The position numbers and the translations under genes are program-made. A DNA stretch of 64,000 nt from Stenocarpella maydis (Eukaryota; Ascomycota; Sordariomycetes; Diaporthales; Diaporthaceae), in assembly GCA_002270565.1 (NCBI GenBank), contig NQMI01000068.1, positions 95,725 to 159,724 on the forward strand, in the 5' to 3' direction. Shown here piece after piece: positions 22,103-31,786 of this stretch; the first letter of the stretch is position 1; each line of letters opens with the position of its first letter. The notes under the pieces were generated by a model, which was not told the origin of the DNA, did no database searches, and was given only the letters and a program-made list of their open reading frames with translations.

Positions 22103-23335
22103 TCAGAAGTCGATGCCGTCTTTCACTGTGCTCGCTGCTGACTTTTGCTTGTTGTCCTCCTCTTCCAAGGGTGGAAGAACATATGGTTGGATGACAAGGC
22201 CTTTGGTCCCGCTTAGGTGGAATGAAAGATCCTCACGGAAGTGGTGGTTCTCAGCACCACCGCCACCCTTTTCATGGAAGATGGGCAAGCTGTGGACTCG
22301 GAGTATGCCCTGGCTCTGCTCTTGGACCTTTGATTCACTCTTTGATGACGGTGGAGCGGCACCAAGCTTCGGCGGCAGCGGTATCATCTCGAGCACTCCG
22401 TCAGACAAGAGCTCCACCCAACGGGTCACGCCGTTGGTTCGGGGAAACAAAGTGACTGGCAGAGTAATGATGGCAGTCAATTTGCAACAATGCTCGCGAA
22501 GGAGTGCCCTCAATGCGTGGACAAATTGAAGTACCTCGGCAGGCTGACAAGCACCAGGAGGATACAGCGTCGGTGACAAGAGGCTGGGTATGACAACGCG
22601 ATGAATCGTTGACGGCGGCGAATTATGGAGCTTGCCTTGCAAATTCTTGATGAACACTTTGAAGGGCGACGGCGGCTCCTTTCCCTCGAATGAAAGGTCC
22701 TGAGGGTTGGAGGCCGGAGTTGCTGATAGCGTGCCTTGGATGGAACCCGAGGCCAGTCTCTTGGTCAAGTCAAAGGAATGACAGAACACAGCTTTGGAAC
22801 TGCCTGCATCTGCGAGAGAAGATTAGACAACTGCACCGGTGCTCTCTATACGAGAAAGGGGCACATATCACAATTCTTACTTACCATTGGAAGCAGTGCT
22901 GGGAGCATTCCTACTTGCGAGGTTCTCATACCTCCAGGCAATCCTCATCTTATCACCCGCCTGGCTCATCACCTTCGTGGGGGTGCCTTCTTGCTTGGTG
23001 GACACAGCAGGCAGTTCATGCTTCCAGGCTTCGGGAAATCCAAGCACATGGACCTGGTGGCCTTGGACGAGGCCCTCAGCAGCATAGTACTTGAGCAGAT
23101 TCCCGGAGAAGTCGGTCGTCCCCTGCTCCTCTATGAGGAGGGATGAGCCAAGTGGGAGGCCGGCGTGGCCTGCAAGGATGCCGTCGAGAGAAGAAGTTCC
23201 CGTAGAGGTGGTGAGGCGGCCGTCCAGGGGAGATGGACGCAAGCCGGGCGCGAGCTGTGGTCCGGACCGGTTCTGGACAGCAGCTTGAGAAGAGGGAGAT
23301 GAAGATATGACTGCGTTTCTCTTGCGAAAGGACAT
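22103..23335 (-). CDS. elp4: Elongator complex protein 4 (PAXNEB family)
   Basis: Subunit of the Elp4-Elp5-Elp6 hexameric ring (RecA-like ATPase) of Elongator, needed for wobble-uridine tRNA modification. Exons 23335-22885 and 22809-22103 (385 aa). Recognised from the start MSFRKRNAVISS, TTSTGTSSLDGILAGHAGLPLGSSLLIEE (the RecA-like entry where a Walker A would sit), KMRIAWRYENL, AVFCHSFDLTKRL across the join, and IHRVVIPSLLSPTLYPP. Intron 22884-22810 ends at a strong CTCTCGCAG; a second in-frame acceptor six bases on would drop two residues. The start at 23335 is chosen over an upstream in-frame codon at 23413 because the family begins there. It shares a 360-bp promoter region with RPB8. Confidence 0.9.
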
Positions 23336-23695
23336 TTCGGATTGTCTAGAGCCAGAGTGCCGGCCGTCTGGATGTCGACCTCTGGTTTTTGCAAGGAGCA
23401 CAAAGCTACCCATCCATAATATTCCGGGCCTTGTACACCAAGTACCTACTTAAGTACATGCTAAGTATTGTGGCCAGGTACCTGGGTACCTGCCCTGTAT
23501 CCGTACCTCTTAGCCCTTGGTGTGCCGGCCACCGTCCCCGCGACCGCCTTCCGTTTCTGGGAGTCCACCCATCTTTGAGTGTGCTGCAGTCGCCACATTT
23601 GGTAGCTGCGGCTGGCCGACAGCAAGGCGACGGGAAATTTCTCGACACCTCGCACACCTCGATCCACCCCGTCACATCCCCACGCATTCTTCAGA
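23336..23695. promoter_or_regulatory. Bidirectional promoter region ELP4/RPB8
   Basis: 360 bp between two divergent ATGs. It contains the imperfect palindrome tacctgggtacctg around 23478 (two GGTACC-like halves) and a C-rich leader before the RPB8 ATG. The promoter role is inferred from gene arrangement only. Confidence 0.45.
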
Positions 23696-24201
23696 ATGGC
23701 CGAGCCCACCAGCGACGCGCTCCTCTTCGAAGAGCAGTTTGAGATCACCAACGTCGATCACAAAAAGTACGACCGAGCCGCACGCATCACGGCCACCTCC
23801 CTCGACCGCGCCACCAGCCTGGAACTGGACATCAACACCGAGCTTTTCCCCCTTACTGCAACCGAGAACATCGAAGTCGCGCTGGCCACCACACTGAGTC
23901 TGGATGGCTCAAGGGATGACGAGAAGACGTGGCGCGACGTGGCGAAGCCTGGGGTGCAGACGCTCGCCGATGGGTACAACTATGTCTGCCACGGAAAGGT
24001 CTACAAGTTCGAGGACGGAAAGGCTGACAAGACTCTGTATGTACCCCGCGCTTTGCAGCCGCGTAAGAGACACAACTGACTGGGCACGACCACAGCAAAG
24101 CCTACGTCTCATTCGGCGGGCTTCTGATGGCTCTGGAGGGCCCTGACAGCAAGCTCACACCTCTGCGCGTGGACAACGTCTACCTCCTCGTCAGGAAGTA
24201 A
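23696..24201 (+). CDS. rpb8: RNA polymerases I/II/III shared subunit RPABC3 (Rpb8)
   Basis: Small OB-fold subunit common to all three nuclear RNA polymerases. Exons 23696-24036 and 24096-24201 (148 aa, the usual size). The 59-bp intron is GTATGT...CACAG. Conserved pieces are LLFEEQFEITNVDHKKYDRAARI, ELDINTELFPL, YVCHGKVYKFEDG and, after the join, KAYVSFGGLLMALEG with the typical ending VDNVYLLVRK. Reading through the intron would replace the last 35 residues with an unrelated tail, so splicing is required. Confidence 0.93.
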
Positions 24202-24534
24202 TGGGGATTGGATCTCATCTTGCCACGTCAAAGCATGTTGGACAATGCGAGGATTGGGTATTGATTCTAGTAAACTTGCCGCAGACGAGTCTATCTAACC
24301 AACAGCCTTCGTCCCCGAGATCCAAAACAGAACAAATTTGCAACCGATGACCCAAGGGCCTACCGCCCCGATAAGGGATGAAATCCACCACCCATGCTCA
24401 AGCCATCTCGGTGGCTCAAGACGACATGCACTCAGCTATAGTTGACTTGTCCTCGAGTCGGTACACCCGCTGCCCTCTTAATCACGGGCCGCCGTGCTTG
24501 GTTCAAATGCGATGCCCGGCAATGTCAGGCGGTG
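24202..24534. other. Convergent 3' flanks of RPB8 and Nudix gene
   Basis: 333 bp between facing stop codons. No gene seen. Confidence 0.55.
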
Positions 24535-25798
24535 TTATTCTTCATCATCGTGCGGCCCTGGGAATGGCAGCTGCCTGCGCAGCCGCGCTTCGATGTTGTC
24601 GAATTGGGGCTCATTCTCACGGGTCAATATGCCCATGCGAACGAAGAAATCCAGCATGATGACGGCGCAGTTCGGCTTCCACCTGCCCGCTGCGAGCTGC
24701 TCTCTCACCTCGTCAACAGTGCAGAGTTTGAAAGACTCGACCTCGCCGTCGTTCGGCTCAGGGGTGATATCATCAGGTAGCTCAAGATCATATACCCATT
24801 GACACTCGGGATAAATGTACCCCTCGGCGCCTCCAACTTTTGTGTCATTCACATAAATATACTTGACCAGCCCTGCCAACCTTGCGCGCCCACGCACTAT
24901 CTGCTCGGGCAGGCTTGCCTCCTCGTCAGCCTCGCGGATGACGCACTCGAAAGGGTCCTCGTTTGTTGTGAGACCACCGGCCACAGTGCTGTCAAACATC
25001 CCAGTCCATGAGGTCTTGGCCTGGCTGCGTTTTGGCACCCAGATCTTGATGCCGTAGGGCGCTGTTGGACAGTCGACGTATGCAAGCAGATGCACTCCGT
25101 ATCGCATATACCCAAAGAGAGCAACCGCGGCTCGTTCCATACTGAAAAGAAGCTCCCCGTTGCGGCCGTATACCGGCCACAGCTCGCCCCTCCAGCCCTT
25201 CAGGATCTTGAAGGTATGGTTGAGGCGCAGGTAACGTGTCGTGGCCGCGGCGAGCTCGGTGCGTTTCCTCTCAGTGGCGGGCTTATGGAACATTTTGACC
25301 GTCTTTGAGAAGGGGTCGAAAACCATATCACCCCTAATTGCGGGGGGCACAAGCTTGAGCTCGTCAAAAACATTTTTGAGCATGTAGCCAATGGGGAAGA
25401 CACCCTCGCTGTCTTGCCAGACTAGGGTGTAAAGCTTGTCCATCTGCCTTGCATATCTCTCCGGGTGGCAGTTGATGTACGGGAAGCTGCAAAAGCGGTC
25501 AGTATCCTTAGCGCACAACACGACTGATGCGATCAACTAGGGGCAACTCCAAGACGCGGTCTTGAAACAGAGGGACACGAGGCGAATGCCGACGGCAGCT
25601 TGCTTCCAACGTTGCGCGAGGATCAGAGGCCGGCCTGCAAGATCCTGCTGCTGGCTTGGGCCGAGAAGGACCCGAGAACGGGACGAGGCACATATGCGTA
25701 TATGTCTCGGGCCGGGTGGGTCGTCGCCCAACCAGAGAGGGTGTGACTTACCCATCACATTTGTCCAGCAGCTCCTTGGTCGTAAGCCTCGGCGCCAT
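24535..25798 (-). CDS. DUF4743-Nudix hydrolase (thiamine-pyrophosphokinase-related, Tnr3 N-terminal type)
   Basis: Exons 25798-25752 and 25486-24535 (332 aa); the 265-bp intron is long for this window and joins LLDKCDG to FPYINCHPERY. Residues 1-140 match the DUF4743 module seen before the Nudix domain in Tnr3-like proteins. The Nudix box is GGLTTNEDPFECVIREADEEASL (about residues 186-208), matching Gx5Ex7REUxEExGU except that the last Gly is Ser. The likely role is hydrolysis of a nucleoside-diphosphate-linked substrate; in fission yeast Tnr3 the Nudix half acts on damaged thiamine pyrophosphate. No kinase domain follows here, so kinase activity is not implied. Confidence 0.85.
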
Positions 25799-27782
25799 GG
25801 CTGCCACTGCTACTGCGGCAGCGGCGTTTGCCGTTGAACTGGTGGTATAATTTCGACTTGATCTGGGTCGGCCCCGGGCTGCATCCAGGTTTGTGGTGAT
25901 GAGCAAGGCATTCATTCACCCGCAAGTGTCAGACGAGGAAGGACTGAAGACGGAGGCAACGACAGACTAGTCGGGAAGGGGCATAATCTTTATAACAAGC
26001 TGGGGCCTGAGGCCAGAGGGGAGAAGACAAGAGGCTCACATAATCTCCCGGCACGGGCGGTCCCCCTCGACCACAGTAGATATGCCTCACCTGGTGCCTC
26101 CCAGGCTGCCCGTGGCCGGGAGAAGGAACCTGTCAGATTAAGGGGCCGCATGTTGACGGGACAGAGAGGCAACACTCTCCCGCCCATCGGACTGCGGTGC
26201 TGCCAGGTGATTTGCGCCAGGCTAGCAGGTCAGGTGGCTTCTGGGTGCTGCCGGTCTATGGGCTATGGTAGGGATATATCAGGCTGTCCGGGGGGTGTGG
26301 TCCTGGTTAGTGACAGTGTGCTCTCCGTGGTCCTGCCATGTGGGTGCCGGGATGCGAGGTGAGAGAGCCCACGCAGCCTTGGGCAGCCACGCCAGGGTCC
26401 CTGGACGGTTGCTCAGCAGCTTTCCCTGAGGGGTGGGTGTGCGCAAGGGTGGGCTCCGAGGTCTGTCTGCTGAGCCGGCGGCTCTCTCACTGTTGGTTAC
26501 ACAGTCATCGTCCCGGAGGGAACCATTAACAATAACCGGGACGGTGGCTCGCGTTGAGTAGGCGAGCCTTGCGTGGGTGCATGCGTGCGTTGCAGTGCAC
26601 CAGGTGGGATGGTAATTGTCATGTGTGGCGGCGGCAACGGAAGGGCAACGGCAGTGGGAGGAGCACAACCATGTCTCCCTCTGATTACGGCGGGGACCGT
26701 GCATGTCCCATCATCTGGGTGCCGGCTCGGTGGACAATGATGAGGGCCCAGACGCGGCGGGAGTGGACGAGAAACACGGTAGAGGGTGGCAAGGGCAGGC
26801 ATCCAGTTACAAGTGTGGCGTACAGCCCCAGCCAAAGGGGGTTGGGCCTGCATTCGCGTCAAGTGCTCGAGGTGATGTAGTGTACGAGTTCCAGACGGAC
26901 GGGTGCGGGCCAAGCCAGGCCAAGCCAGGCCAAGCCAGGCCAAGCCAGACCAAGCCAGGCAGGATGAGGGAGGGCATCATGGGCGAGCTGCGAGGTTGGC
27001 AGGTGGTCTGCCCGCCGTGTTCCCGCCTGCAGTAGCGTGGGCTGCCGTTGGCTGGCTGTTTGTGATCAGCAAAGCAGCGCCCAGGGTCCAGAGTTCGGCT
27101 CCATTGGTTTGGGATGGCGACGATGGCGGGACCGGGCTTCTTCTCGCGTCTTCTAGAAAGGGTCTAGCGCTCCCAGGGCATCCAGTCAGCCAGTACATCG
27201 AGGTGCATGCACTGACGCTTGGGAAAACAAGACCTCACCGAACGCGACGGCAGGTTCACAATATCTAATTGTGATATCATTTCAGCTCGCCCAAGGGTGT
27301 TTATTATACATCTGTATGTATGTATGTACGCCTGTAGATATACCCTGTATAAATGCGTGCATATACACACACGCATATATATATATCTTGGAATCGACAC
27401 TCCCGAGCCCTGCGATCGGGGTGTTGCAATATCCACCCACATATTTCAACCCCCCCCCCCCGCGCGCACGTCGAGGAAAGCATCTCCAACCGTTGCATCT
27501 GCACCTGCAGTCAGGTCTCAGCTCCGCCCTCACCGACGTCAACCATCACCTCCATACCCGGGTGCCACGCCAGCCTCAACGGCGGCACCCAGCTCGTACG
27601 TAGCTTGGCTCACCGGCCTGTAGTCGATACATCGCACTGCACGTCCGCGGCAGGCATACGCACGCGCACGCGCACATACACCACAATCCCAAGGTGCGAC
27701 GGGGGACAAGCTTCGCAATAGGGCCGACCCCCTGGGCTTACCGCGTTGGTCGGTCAGAAAATTCAGCTCACGCGCCCCAACA
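25799..27782. other. 2-kb intergenic region with simple repeats
   Basis: It lies between divergent genes (Nudix and OPI10) and shows no convincing gene. 26150-26800 has strong strand asymmetry (G-rich on the plus strand). There is a 10-bp tandem repeat at 26911-26960, TGTA repeats near 27313-27328, an AT dinucleotide run near 27376-27388, a run of 12 C at 27450-27461 and a GCAC-rich run near 27655-27675. Open frames here are low-complexity by-products. Confidence 0.55.
26911..26960 (+). repeat. Five tandem copies of a 10-bp unit (caagccaggc)
   Basis: Four perfect units and one with a single change (caagccagac). A short minisatellite likely to vary in copy number. Confidence 0.85.
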
Positions 27783-28427
27783 ATGTCACAACCACTATTC
27801 GGCCTCGTCCCGGCAGGCCTGCCTGTCATTACCCAGCCGACCGAGACCCCCTCGGAGACATCCTTCATCTACAGCATATCAACCTCGCCAAAGCCCTTCA
27901 GCCACGTCGTCATCTTCCTGCTGCCGGGCATCGTCCTGCCCAGCAACTCCGCCGCGGCAATCTACCTCGTTACCCCGCCCGACCCTGCCCAGGGCCAGGA
28001 GATGCCGAACTCGAGGTTCCTGGGCGGCGTGGGCCCCGGCAAGGAGTCCGCCATCTTCAGGCTCAACGAGTCCTCCACGTCCGCCTCCTCTGGCGGCCAG
28101 ATCATCCTGGGCATCAGCATCGAGGGCGCCTCCTCGGTGGCGAGCCGCATCGCGGAGCTGCAGGCCGCAAAGTCGACGACGTCGACAGCCGCGCCCGGGT
28201 CGCTCGCCCTAGTCCCCGCCGCCCAGGCCCAGGCCCACCAGCAGCAGCAGCCCAGCACGCTCGTCCTGGCCCAGCGCATCATCAGGAACGCCTTCAACTT
28301 CCTCTCCAGCTTCTCCGGCCAGGCCGGGCAGGTCGAGGTCGTCCCGCTCAAGAGCTTTGAGGACTGGTGGCGCAAGTTCGAGAGTAGGGTGCGCACAGAC
28401 CCCGGCTTCCTCGAGAGGGACGACTGA
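27783..28427 (+). CDS. opi10: OPI10/Hikeshi family protein
   Basis: Single exon, 214 aa. The N-terminal beta-rich domain (FGLVPAGLPVITQPTETPSETSFIYSI, then HVVIFLLPGIVLPSNSAAAIYLV and FLGGVGPGKESAIFRL) and the C-terminal helical part (AQRIIRNAFNFLSSFSG, LKSFEDWWRKFESRVRTDPGFLER) are the two halves of the family. Human Hikeshi carries Hsp70 into the nucleus after heat stress; yeast Opi10 was found through inositol secretion. A Gln/Ala-rich insert (AQAHQQQQ) separates the halves. A nuclear-import role here is inferred. Confidence 0.9.
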   Translation: MSQPLFGLVPAGLPVITQPTETPSETSFIYSISTSPKPFSHVVIFLLPGIVLPSNSAAAIYLVTPPDPAQGQEMPNSRFLGGVGPGKESAIFRLNESSTSASSGGQIILGISIEGASSVASRIAELQAAKSTTSTAAPGSLALVPAAQAQAHQQQQPSTLVLAQRIIRNAFNFLSSFSGQAGQVEVVPLKSFEDWWRKFESRVRTDPGFLERDD

Positions 28428-29667
28428 GCCCGGGCGCCCTGCCCGCCCATCTGCCCTACCGGTTTGCATATAGCGCGTGGGTGGGTGGGTGAGAAACATG
28501 CGAGACGGTCTGGCGGCAGGGCGAAGGCGCGGCCTCTCCCCCCCCCCTTGTCTCTCTCGCTTTCTCTGGTTCATCACGCTGCATATGAACATGTGTGAGA
28601 GGATGCACGAGGCCCGGCCGGCAGCGTGCTCTCTGTTTGCCTGCCGGCCTACCCTGACCTGCCGGACAGCCTGTTACTCGCACGGCCTTTCTCGACGAGG
28701 CATCTTCATCCAGTCTACTACTGAGGGAAGCTGAAGGGGGTGGGATGGTCCTGGGAACTTGAGAAACGGCTCAGCTGAATCAAGCCAGCAGCAGGCTATT
28801 CGAAATCCGTCAATGCAGTAAGACGAAACTTGAGGCAAGCGAGACCAACACTCCCTCCCGGCGGGCCCTGTGATGTCTTTCGGGCGCATGTCAGACGTCA
28901 GATGTTAGATGTGAGAAGTGAGAAGATCAGCCACGAAGCCAAGGCTGTCGTTGGGCGTTGGCGGACAATGGCAATAATGTGAGGGAGGCGCCGGCAGGCG
29001 GTATGACTACGGAAAAACACGAGTCGTCTGACCTCAGACAAGGGATGTCATCGCCCTGGAGATGGCCTCAAAATCTCTAGTGTGCTATCACTCGCTCGCT
29101 CGCGGCCCCTCCCGCTCCCCTAACAACCCCCCCCCCAAGGGGTCTCTCATCTTTTCTTTTTTGAATCAACGGTAGCATTGCTGCTGCTGCTGCTGCTGCT
29201 GCTGCCGCCGCCGCCACCGCAATGTGCAATAGTGTAAAAAATACTGTGCGATACGGCGGGGCTAGTGTCAACACTACAGCCGGAATGAGATTACAGTGGT
29301 GCTCATTGTGTCAGATAGAATAAACTACTATAGAGAATATCCTGGACCTATGGTGCAAACACTATACTGCAAACAAGACGGTCGTGATAGTGTGGTAGTA
29401 TAGAAGCGCAGAGTGAGCCCATGCCCTCCGACTCCAATACCTGAGACACCTGGCACGAATCTAAGCTTCCCCGCCTGCCGTAGACAACTCCAAGGAAGTT
29501 GGAACGAAAACCCCGGATGGACTCCGACATCAACGCCCGCTCCAGTAAGAATACCCTCTAGAGGCCCCCGCCAAAGGTATTAAAATCATATAGTGTTCGA
29601 AAGTAATGAGTCCGTTATGCCGTATATCAGGTTCCTTAACAGTGGTATCTCCGAAGCTTCGTAAACA
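28428..29667. other. Convergent 3' flanks of OPI10 and YND1
   Basis: 1.2 kb without a recognisable gene. It includes a CTG/CCG trinucleotide run at 29179-29213 that reads as poly-Ala on the minus strand in a short open frame of no other merit, and a C-rich tract at 29129-29139. The last 400 bp are A+T-richer and probably hold the YND1 3' untranslated region. Confidence 0.55.
29179..29213 (+). repeat. CTG/CCG trinucleotide microsatellite
   Basis: Eight CTG-type units followed by four CCG-type units in a noncoding stretch; a likely length-polymorphic marker. Confidence 0.8.
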
Positions 29668-31786
29668 TTAATCTTCTTGCAATGGTGCCATCAAGGGGCT
29701 CTTGAGCCTGGTGGGACTGCCAGCCCGGCTTCGCCGGCCCGGGTTGCTGAACATGCTAGGTGGTACGAGCCTCTCCCGGCTCTCGGTACGCACAACCAAT
29801 CCAGCTCGGTCGAGGGCTGAGCCAGAATCAAACCGTTCCATGTTGAGCTTGGGTGTGGCCAGCCCTGAGGACCTGCCAAGCTTGGAGCCCTCGCTGCTAT
29901 CGGAGTGGTCGTTCTCGTCCGAGTCAATGTCGCCCAGCTCAAACTGACTCGCCTCGCCCTCCTCAATGACACGCTCGTAATGAGGTGAGTTCCTTCCAAA
30001 GATCTTATTCGTCAGGATGGACAGGCCCCGTGCGTTCTTCCTGGGACTGCCGGGCTTCCTCCACCGTCCAGTGAATCCGTTGAACTTGTTGAGGAAGCGC
30101 ATCCTGCGATCTCTCTTTCGGAAGAAGTAGCCAATCAATAGCAAGATCAAGATGAAAAGAAGGAAGCTGGACGATTTGCCCGGCTTTGCGTGGTCGACCA
30201 GGTCCTCGATCGTGTCGTCCCAATCGTCGTCATCGTCACTGCCCGTCTTGAAGCTCGAGCCTGCGTAGCTGAAATCGTCGGGAACTGTGTTCGTGTTGCT
30301 GCCGAAGCCGACAGGTAAGAAGTCTGTGCTCCTTGGGGGTATCTGCCCCGCGGCGTACAGGACCATGGGCCCCAAGGTCCAGCTGACCTCGATGCCATCT
30401 ATTTTGTCGACTGGCTGGAAGGGGTCCAGGAAGCCCTTATCCTTTGCTTGCTCCAATGCGCTCTGTGACGCGTTCACGGTGGGTGTGTGGTCCAGGCCCA
30501 GTCGCGGAACGCCAATGCCGTCATGAAGGACATTGATCAGCCATGATGCCTTGAAACATGCCTCTTGGGCGTTTTTGGAATGGTCCTTCTTCTTCCGCGT
30601 ATCGATCTTTGAATTCATGATGGTGTCCCAGTCTGTCGTGCAGAAGCTTTCCACCTTGCTCTGGTACGTCTTTAGATCGTACGCGGCATCACCGGTTCCA
30701 AACACGCCATGTGTCGTGTGCCAGTACTCCGACACGCCGACAAAGTGATTGACGTCAAAGTCAATGGCAGGAACGTGTTGGCCATTCAGCAGACACGGCT
30801 CATCCACACACGGTGCGTCCTTGCCCAGCAGAGGGAACGTCTGCTTCAGACAACTGGTGAAGTCCCCCGTGCCTAATAACACCGGGCCGGTCGAGTGGGC
30901 GGCATCGGCAGGATCCCCAGACGTTGTGGTTCGCAGCCCTTTGGGCAGGCACGGATCGGGGAATTCCTTGACATCGGCGTCGTACATGTCCACAAGCTTC
31001 TTGACATAATTCTCCCGGGCCTGGTTCACGCCGAATCCTAGCCAAGTAGCAGTAAAGACCTTGTACTCGGACCGTTGTCCATCCAGTGTCCTCATGCGCA
31101 AAAGCTTCAGATCGTTGGCATGCTTCGCAGCCTCCGTCGCATTTGGCGCGAAAGCAATCTGTGCAGATGCGCCGCCCATGTCGAGGAAGCCGTAGGTGTT
31201 GTGACCCTTGCCATGGTTGTGGTCCTCTGGGTGGTCGAAACCGCCCAGCAGGTAGTTGGTGGCTATCCAGCCGTACAGACCCTCTGTCTCACCCGGGATG
31301 ACCTGGATATGCAGGTCGCAGTCGGGAAGGGAGAAATCGGTGTTGGCGCGGAGATAGGAGCAGATCTCCCGTGTGAGGGCGGACTGCTGGACCTTGGGAA
31401 GCAGGCGCATACCGGCTGTTGCCATGAGGAATATGGGGGTGTCATCGACCTGGCCCTTGGGGATGACATTGAGAGCGTGGTCGACGAGGCCCTGGAGGTG
31501 TTCTGGGCCGACGGCAGTCGGGTTTTCGCCGTAGGTGGACACGCCTGGGTGTATCTTCTTTGTCCATTTCTTCTCGGTGTGCAGTTTTGGCAGGCTGGCC
31601 AGTTCCTGTTTTGAGGCTTTTTTCCTGGCCTTTGCGGGATCTTTCCACTTGTAAATATGCAGGCGCGTTCCCGAGGATCCAGCGTCCAGGACAATTCCAT
31701 ATCGCCCTGCAACAAAGGGACAGGTTAGCAGGAAAGGCGCCGCGGGTGGAGCTTGGACCGTGGGAGAAAGTACATTTCTTGCCCAT
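29668..31786 (-). CDS. ynd1: Golgi apyrase YND1 (GDA1/CD39 nucleoside phosphatase)
   Basis: Hydrolyses nucleoside di- and triphosphates in the Golgi lumen, removing GDP so that sugar-nucleotide antiport can continue. Exons 31786-31774 (13 bases, MGKK plus one base) and 31706-29668 (683 aa). Apyrase conserved regions: YGIVLDAGSSGTRLHIY, MATAGMRLL, VIPGETEGLYGWIATNYLLG and TYGFLDMGGASAQIAF. A single C-terminal transmembrane helix (SSSFLLFILILLLIGYFF, about residue 520) is followed by a Ser-rich basic cytosolic tail, the Ynd1 layout. A reading without the intron would add about 170 residues of non-conserved N-terminal sequence, so it was rejected. Together with the ANP1-like gene it serves Golgi glycosylation. 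Confidence 0.9.
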
